From an uncultured Oscillospiraceae bacterium (GTDB lineage Bacteria; Bacillota; Clostridia; Oscillospirales; Ruminococcaceae), in contig CAKSPU010000006.1 of assembly GCA_934486875.1 (NCBI GenBank), positions 8,654 to 72,653 of the forward strand: a stretch of 64,000 bases of DNA. The letters run 5' to 3'. The notes below the pieces were generated by a model that had not been told where the DNA came from, searched no databases, and saw only the letters and a program-made list of their open reading frames with translations. Positions 59,504 through 64,000 of the stretch are shown here, piece after piece. The number at the start of each line of letters is the position of its first letter. Within the stretch, counting starts at the first letter, position 1. Made by a program: the position numbers and the translations under genes.

Positions 59504-60126
59504 TATGCATACACCTCCTCAATCTTTGCAACTGCGTCCTTAACAACAACGAACTTGTCGTAGTTGAGGATATCGTAAACGTTGATAGTGTTTACGAGAG
59601 CAGTCTTAACGCCGGGGATATTGGCAGCACTCTTGATGACCTTGGAATCAACCTCGGGCATAACGATAAGAGTCTTGCCCTGAGCGCCTACAGCGCCGAG
59701 CATCTTGACCATATCCTTGGTCTTGTAATCATTCATAGTGATATTGTCGAGAACGATCATATCACCGGAGAGAACCTTAGAAGAAAGAGCAGACTTCATA
59801 GCAAGTCTCTTGAGCTTCTTGTTTACAGTGAAACGATAGGTTCTGGGCTTGGGGCCGAGTGCAATACCGCCGTGTGTCCACTGAGGAGCTCTTGTGGAGC
59901 CCTGTCTTGCGTGACCTGTACCCTTCTGTCTCCAGGGCTTTCTTCCGCCGCCGCTTACCTCAGTACGGGTAAGAGTGGACTGTGTGCCCTGTCTCTGGTT
60001 TGCAAGGTAGTTTACAACCATTGTGTGCATAGCAGGAACATTGGGAGTAATACCGAAAATTGCATCTGACAGCTCAATGGTGGAAACCTCTTTACCTGTC
60101 ATATCCATAACTTTAATATTAGGCAT
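59503..60126 (-). CDS. rplD: 50S ribosomal protein L4 (uL4)
   Basis: 207 residues: [30 protein letters not shown] is the conserved tunnel loop. In E. coli L4 regulates the S10 operon leader. Confidence 0.97.
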   Translation of the reverse strand: MPNIKVMDMTGKEVSTIELSDAIFGITPNVPAMHTMVVNYLANQRQGTQSTLTRTEVSGGGRKPWRQKGTGHARQGSTRAPQWTHGGIALGPKPRTYRFTVNKKLKRLAMKSALSSKVLSGDMIVLDNITMNDYKTKDMVKMLGAVGAQGKTLIVMPEVDSKVIKSAANIPGVKTALVNTINVYDILNYDKFVVVKDAVAKIEEVYA

Positions 60127-60144
60127 TATCGCTTCCTCCTTCCA

Positions 60145-60780
60145 TTAAGCTTTCTTAACGCAGTCAACGATAGTAACGATGCCGTTCTTGGGACCGGGGA
60201 TAGCACCCTTAACTGCGATAAGATTGTTTTCAACGTCGATCTTTACGATCTCGAGGTTCTGAACAGTAACCTTTTCAGCACCCATATGACCGGGGAGAGC
60301 CTTGCCCTTGAAGATTCTTGAAGGGGAAGAGCACGCACCCATAGAACCTGCCTGTCTTGCAACAGGACCTGTACCGTGGGTTTCCTTCAGTCTGTGGTTG
60401 TTGTTTCTCTTGATAGTACCCTGGAAGCCCTTACCCTTGGAAGTACCGCTTACATCAACGATGTCGCCTACCTCAAAAGTATCAGCCTTCAGAACATCAC
60501 CCACGTTAAGAGATTCAGCATTATCAAGTCTGAACTCCTTGAGGGTCCTCTTGAGAGCAACGTCAGCCTTTGCAAAGTGACCCTTTACAGGCTTGTTGAC
60601 GAGCTTCTCTCTGATGTCGCCGAAACCGCACTGCACTGCGCTGTAACCGTCATTTTCAACGGTCTTCTTCTGAACAACAACGCAGGGACCGGCTTCAACA
60701 ACGGTAACAGGAATAACCTTTCCTGCTTCATCGAAAATCTGTGTCATACCGATTTTCTTACCGATGATTGCCTTTGTCAT
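60145..60780 (-). CDS. rplC: 50S ribosomal protein L3 (uL3)
   Basis: 211 residues: [26 protein letters not shown] and [23 protein letters not shown]. Second gene of the operon; a 107-base gap separates it from rpsJ. Confidence 0.97.
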   Translation of the reverse strand: MTKAIIGKKIGMTQIFDEAGKVIPVTVVEAGPCVVVQKKTVENDGYSAVQCGFGDIREKLVNKPVKGHFAKADVALKRTLKEFRLDNAESLNVGDVLKADTFEVGDIVDVSGTSKGKGFQGTIKRNNNHRLKETHGTGPVARQAGSMGACSSPSRIFKGKALPGHMGAEKVTVQNLEIVKIDVENNLIAVKGAIPGPKNGIVTIVDCVKKA

Positions 60781-60887
60781 ATTTTTTCCTCCCTATAGGT
60801 TATTGGTTGATGCACAAACATCAACATTGACCCCACATTTCCTGGCATCTTTGCAGCTGTCTTGCGGCAGCCTGCGGGGAAATCGGA

Positions 60888-61202
60888 TTACTTGATTTCC
60901 ATTACGATGTCAACGCCTGCGGGAAGCTCAAGACCCTGAAGAGCCTCTGTAGTCTTGGCAGTAGGTCTGAGAACGTCGATAAGTCTCTTATGAGTTCTGA
61001 GTTCAAACTGCTCACGGCTATCCTTGTACTTGTGTACAGCACGGAGAATAGTAACGATCTCCTTGTCTGTGGGAAGGGGGATAGGACCGGAAACTCTTGC
61101 ACCGCTGCGCTTAGCCGCATCAACTATCTTAGCTGCTGCTGCGTCTACTACAGCGTGATCATAACCCTTGATCTTGATTCTGATTTTTTCATTGACTGCC
61201 AT
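60888..61202 (-). CDS. rpsJ: 30S ribosomal protein S10 (uS10)
   Basis: 104 residues: [39 protein letters not shown] and the end. First gene of the cluster, with a leader of more than 300 bases. CAGGAGG precedes the ATG. Confidence 0.97.
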   Translation of the reverse strand: MAVNEKIRIKIKGYDHAVVDAAAAKIVDAAKRSGARVSGPIPLPTDKEIVTILRAVHKYKDSREQFELRTHKRLIDVLRPTAKTTEALQGLELPAGVDIVMEIK

Positions 61203-61563
61203 TAAAATCGCCTCCTGAAATTATTTAAAGATGGGGGACGAGTTTGCAACACCCAATATTTATCTGTATCCGCACACGCCGTATGTTCATCACACGCCGC
61301 CGTGTGTTTCGTGATAAACGACATAAAAAATCCCGAAAACACCTAATATGTTTCGGGTTGCCGCAAGCACACAAATGCTCACCTACAGATGATACCACCT
61401 GTGGTTTGAGACACTAACTGTGTTCGGTATTACAGCCGCCCGGTTTCAAATCGGACATACTCTGCGGAAATTCCCTTACAAACCGTAAGCAACCTTCCGC
61501 TTCATCGCATATCATTCGCAGTCACGCAAGTAGTATTATAACATACTTTTCCGTGGTTTGCAA
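61203..61563 (-). promoter_or_regulatory. Promoter and long structured rpsJ leader with attenuator
   Basis: Promoter on the minus strand: TTGCAA (61563-61558), 17-base spacer, TATAAT (61540-61535). The transcript would run about 325 bases to rpsJ with several stems (CAGGTG/CATCTG near 61400; CACAC/GTGTG near 61300) and no ORF. Midway is a terminator-like hairpin (61332-61357). This fits an autoregulated r-protein leader. I considered a T-box; the AGGGTGGNACC motif is not present. Confidence 0.7.
61332..61357 (-). terminator. Attenuator-like terminator in the rpsJ leader
   Basis: Leftward CCCGAAAC, 9-base loop, GTTTTCGGG, then ATTTTTTA. About 170 bases after the promoter and 130 before rpsJ, so it can decide whether the operon is read. 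Confidence 0.75.
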
Positions 61564-61641
61564 GCATTTTGCAAAATCATATATGCAGAATTTTGCAGAA
61601 TATATCAGGCAACTTTTGTGCATATCGTACAAAAGCGCATA

Positions 61642-62130
61642 TCAATACATCATTTCGCCGTTCTCATCGACCTTAAGCCTCACAAAGCCCTCAAGGTTAT
61701 ACCCCATAAACTCCGCTTCAATATTTTTCCCGAATCTTTCCTTGATTATTCCGTCGTCCACAAGGCTCAGATACGCATTCATCACGCAGCCGTAATATTT
61801 CGTCACCGCAGTGCAGTCCATATCGCCGCAGCCCTTGAAATCGCACCACATCTCCACCGAACCGTCCACAGCGGAATTATCGTTCACGCAGGCAAAGCGG
61901 AATTTCTTCCAGTCATCGAGACTGCTGCCCTTTTCCTTAAGCTGCTTTTCGGTGTTGTAGCCGATATATCCGTCTCCCCCGTCAAGTGAAAAAGCAAGGG
62001 AGCAGATGCCGTTGTCGCACATCTCGTATATCTCATCGGCTATCCACTTTTTCAGTGAGAAAATAAGCGCCTTGTCGTATTCGTCCTCAGGCTCGCAGCC
62101 GAACCTTTCAATTATCTCAGCAGTTTTCAT
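61642..62130 (-). CDS. Hypothetical protein, 162 aa
   Basis: Unrecognised soluble acidic protein (MKTAEIIERFGCEPEDEYDK) with several Cys (MCDNGICS, CDFKGCGDMDC) and mixed helix/strand. It follows proS on the same strand (73-base gap). No function claimed. Confidence 0.65.
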   Translation of the reverse strand: MKTAEIIERFGCEPEDEYDKALIFSLKKWIADEIYEMCDNGICSLAFSLDGGDGYIGYNTEKQLKEKGSSLDDWKKFRFACVNDNSAVDGSVEMWCDFKGCGDMDCTAVTKYYGCVMNAYLSLVDDGIIKERFGKNIEAEFMGYNLEGFVRLKVDENGEMMY

Positions 62131-62203
62131 CGCCGCACCTCATTTATCAAAACGGCTGCCGCAAAGGGGCGGATCCCCGTTGCCGACAGCCGCAGCGTCA
62201 TTA

Positions 62204-63649
62204 TTAATATGCCTTGCCCCAGTAAACCATATACTTAGCAGGCTTTCCGCAGCATACGCACTTGTCGGAAAGCTGCTCCTGATCGAAAGGAATGCATCTT
62301 GAACCAACACCTGTCTTTTCCTTTACCTCGTCCTCGCAGGCTTCCTCGCCGCACCACATAGCCTTGATAAAGCCGTCGCCGTTCTTCTCGAGAGCTTCGG
62401 TTATCTCGTCGAGGGTCACGCAGGAATATGTGCGTCTCTCACGGTTTTCGAGAGCAGCCTTATAAAGTCCGTCGTGAACCTCCCTGAGCTTGGCATTGAC
62501 AGTCTCAGCAAGTCCCTCCAGGGAAACAAAGCTCTTTTCTCTGTTGTGACGGGTAACGATAACGCACTGATTCTGCTCAATATCCTTGGGGCCTATCTCA
62601 ATGCGGACAGGAACGCCCTTCATCTCATATTCGGCAAACTTCCATCCGGGAGTATTGTCGCTGTCATCTACCTTGACACGGATACCCGCAGCCTTAAGAG
62701 CCTCAGCGACCTCATCAGCCTTTTCAAGAACGCCCTCCTTGAACTGCTGAACAGGCACGATAACTGCCTGAATGGGAGCCACCGCAGGAGGAAGAACAAG
62801 ACCGTTGTTGTCGCCGTGGGTCATAATAACAGCGCCGATAAGACGTGTCGTAACGCCCCAGGAAGTCTGATGGGGATAAACCTTCTTGTTGTCCCTGTCG
62901 GTAAACATAATGTCAAAAGCCTTTGCAAAGCCGTCGCCGAAGTAGTGTGAAGTACCTGCCTGAAGAGCCTTGCCGTCGTGCATAAGAGCCTCGATAGCAT
63001 ATGTGGAAACAGCTCCCGCAAACTTGTCGCTCTCGGTCTTTCTGCCCTTTACAACAGGCATAGCAAGACTTTCCTCGCAGAACTGTGCATACAGATTCAG
63101 CATACGCTCAGTCTCGGCAACAGCCTCCTCGGCAGTAGCGTGGATCGTGTGACCCTCCTGCCAGAGGAACTCTCTTGAACGAAGGAAGGGACGGGTAGTT
63201 TTCTCCCATCTTACAACGCTTACCCACTGGTTGTACAGCTTGGGCAGGTCTCTGTAGGAATGAACGATGTTTGAGTAATGCTCGCAGAAAAGTGTCTCGG
63301 AGGTGGGGCGGACGCAAAGTCTGTCCTCCAGCTTCTCGCTGCCGCCGTGAGTTACCCAGGCGACCTCGGGAGCGAAGCCCTCAACGTGATCCTTTTCCTT
63401 CTGCAAAAGGCTCTCGGGAATGAACATAGGCATACAAACATTCTCGTGGCCTGTAGCCTTGAACATACCGTCGAGAATGCGCTGGATATTCTCCCAGATA
63501 GCATAGCCGTAGGGTCTTATGACCATACAGCCTTTAACGCTTGTGTACTCGGTAAGCTCAGCTTTCTTGCATATGTCGGTGTACCACTTTGCAAAATCCT
63601 CGTCCATAGAGGTAATGGCATCAACCATTTTCTTGTTATCCTTTGCCAT
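62204..63649 (-). CDS. proS: Prolyl-tRNA synthetase (archaeal/eukaryal type)
   Basis: 481 residues, the short form without the editing insertion. Class II motifs are seen: motif 2 around [22 protein letters not shown] and motif 3 near [20 protein letters not shown]. The C-terminal zinc-type domain ends [25 protein letters not shown] precedes the ATG. It has its own promoter and a leader of about 150 bases. Confidence 0.95.
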   Translation of the reverse strand: MAKDNKKMVDAITSMDEDFAKWYTDICKKAELTEYTSVKGCMVIRPYGYAIWENIQRILDGMFKATGHENVCMPMFIPESLLQKEKDHVEGFAPEVAWVTHGGSEKLEDRLCVRPTSETLFCEHYSNIVHSYRDLPKLYNQWVSVVRWEKTTRPFLRSREFLWQEGHTIHATAEEAVAETERMLNLYAQFCEESLAMPVVKGRKTESDKFAGAVSTYAIEALMHDGKALQAGTSHYFGDGFAKAFDIMFTDRDNKKVYPHQTSWGVTTRLIGAVIMTHGDNNGLVLPPAVAPIQAVIVPVQQFKEGVLEKADEVAEALKAAGIRVKVDDSDNTPGWKFAEYEMKGVPVRIEIGPKDIEQNQCVIVTRHNREKSFVSLEGLAETVNAKLREVHDGLYKAALENRERRTYSCVTLDEITEALEKNGDGFIKAMWCGEEACEDEVKEKTGVGSRCIPFDQEQLSDKCVCCGKPAKYMVYWGKAY

Positions 63650-63803
63650 ATCGGTAAAACTCCTTTATTTAGATGTATTGTAACGGAAAACTCCGCATAT
63701 CGGTCATTGTTTTAAAAATTAACCCGCACCCTTTCGGGAAACAGCCCTGCAAAGAGTATCATAAACATAAAAAGCCGCCTCCTCCGTGAATAAATACAGT
63801 ATT

Positions 63804-63832
63804 ATTATATCACACCCGCAAATTTATTGCAA
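63804..63832 (-). promoter_or_regulatory. proS promoter
   Basis: On the minus strand TTGCAA (63832-63827), 17-base spacer, TATAAT (63809-63804). The leader 63650-63800 has a CCCGAAAGGG stem but no T-box motif. Confidence 0.75.
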
Positions 63833-63866
63833 GAGCTTTCCGAAATTTTGCATAATCCGTGTGTTC

Positions 63867-63895
63867 TTGACATTTCTGCGGTTTGAGATTATAAT
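63867..63895 (+). promoter_or_regulatory. Consensus promoter for the gene at the right edge
   Basis: TTGACA (63867-63872), 17-base spacer, TATAAT (63890-63895), both perfect; divergent from proS. Confidence 0.85.
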
Positions 63896-63986
63896 TATAA
63901 AAACATTATTTGCTTTGACCCTACCGACAAATCGGAATTTGTGTGACATATTACGATATTTAAATTAGAATCGAGGTTATTAAAAA

Positions 63987-64000
63987 ATGAATATAAAACG
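63987..64000 (+). CDS. Start of an unknown gene (cut by the window end)
   Basis: ATG at 63987 with GAGGTT nine bases upstream, downstream of a perfect promoter at 63867-63895. Only MNIK and part of the fifth codon are visible, so no product can be named. Confidence 0.5.

Noticed and set aside
61370-61440. T-box-like sequence in the rpsJ leader
   Set aside because: CAGGTGGTATCATCTG pairs with itself as a hairpin and does not match AGGGTGGNACCGCG; no specifier loop was found and a ribosomal gene is an unlikely T-box target.
63650-63803. T-box leader before proS
   Set aside because: The leader is only about 150 bases and lacks the antiterminator motif.
1-64000. CRISPR array or rRNA genes
   Set aside because: No regularly spaced direct repeats with unique spacers were seen (the 11-bp iterons at 9742-9791 are far too short), and no rRNA-like sequence was recognised.

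Overview
The window looks like a low-GC Clostridia chromosome, most likely Oscillospiraceae (Ruminococcus-like). The evidence is an IspH-ribosomal protein S1 fusion next to plsC and cmk, a spoVAC gene, a YjfB-type protein, zinc-type S14 and L36, and Clostridia-style order in the S10/spc/alpha ribosomal cluster. This is inferred from gene content; no 16S gene is present.

Region 1 (1 to about 24.44 kb) is the right part of a tailed-phage prophage of siphovirus type. Its left end lies outside the window. Late genes run leftward: ArpU/RinA-like activator, HNH nuclease, small terminase, HK97-type prohead protease, three cargo genes, major capsid, connectors, tail terminator, tail tube, a JAB-domain protein and small proteins. 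The large terminase comes last, an unusual position. The early leftward block (about 10.2 to 20.1 kb) encodes a Cro-like protein, an excisionase-like HTH protein, small proteins, a PcfK/AcrIIA9-like and PcfJ-like pair, a DUF3102-like coiled-coil protein, a PAPS-reductase-like PP-loop protein and an HUH-type Rep-like protein. I see no helicase, primase or polymerase. The rightward lysogeny block (20.2 to 24.3 kb) holds a CI-like repressor, ImmA peptidase, an HsdR_N-like nuclease, a DUF4236 protein and a tyrosine integrase. It ends at a 3' half of tRNA-Pro(CGG), the right attachment site. Control elements visible by eye are divergent consensus promoters over three 14-bp operators, an RBS-masking hairpin before immA, a small opposing transcription unit (promoter, two hairpins, T tract) near 17.7 kb, five 11-bp iterons before the packaging genes, and reused hairpin/RBS cassettes.

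Region 2 (24.4 to 45.1 kb) is chromosomal housekeeping and accessory DNA: hisC, a MITE-like nested inverted repeat, a GH4-like protein without the family's metal-binding motifs, a MntA-HepT toxin-antitoxin pair, ppk1, an rlmB-type methyltransferase, a 1000-residue membrane protein that reads as a dead P1B-ATPase, an HxlR regulator, a sugar-binding lipoprotein, the cmk/DUF4037/plsC/ispH-S1 cluster, thyX, a YkgJ-GNAT fusion, spoVAC, a PP2C phosphatase, a soluble PocR-domain chemoreceptor and a YjfB-like protein.

Region 3 (45.1 to 61.6 kb) is the leftward ribosomal cluster from rpsJ to rplQ with secY, adk, map, infA and rpoA. It has a promoter and a structured leader with an apparent attenuator before rpsJ, and a second consensus promoter and hairpin leader exactly before rplN. 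Region 4 (61.6 to 64 kb) has an unknown gene, proS, and a divergent promoter leading to a gene cut by the window end.
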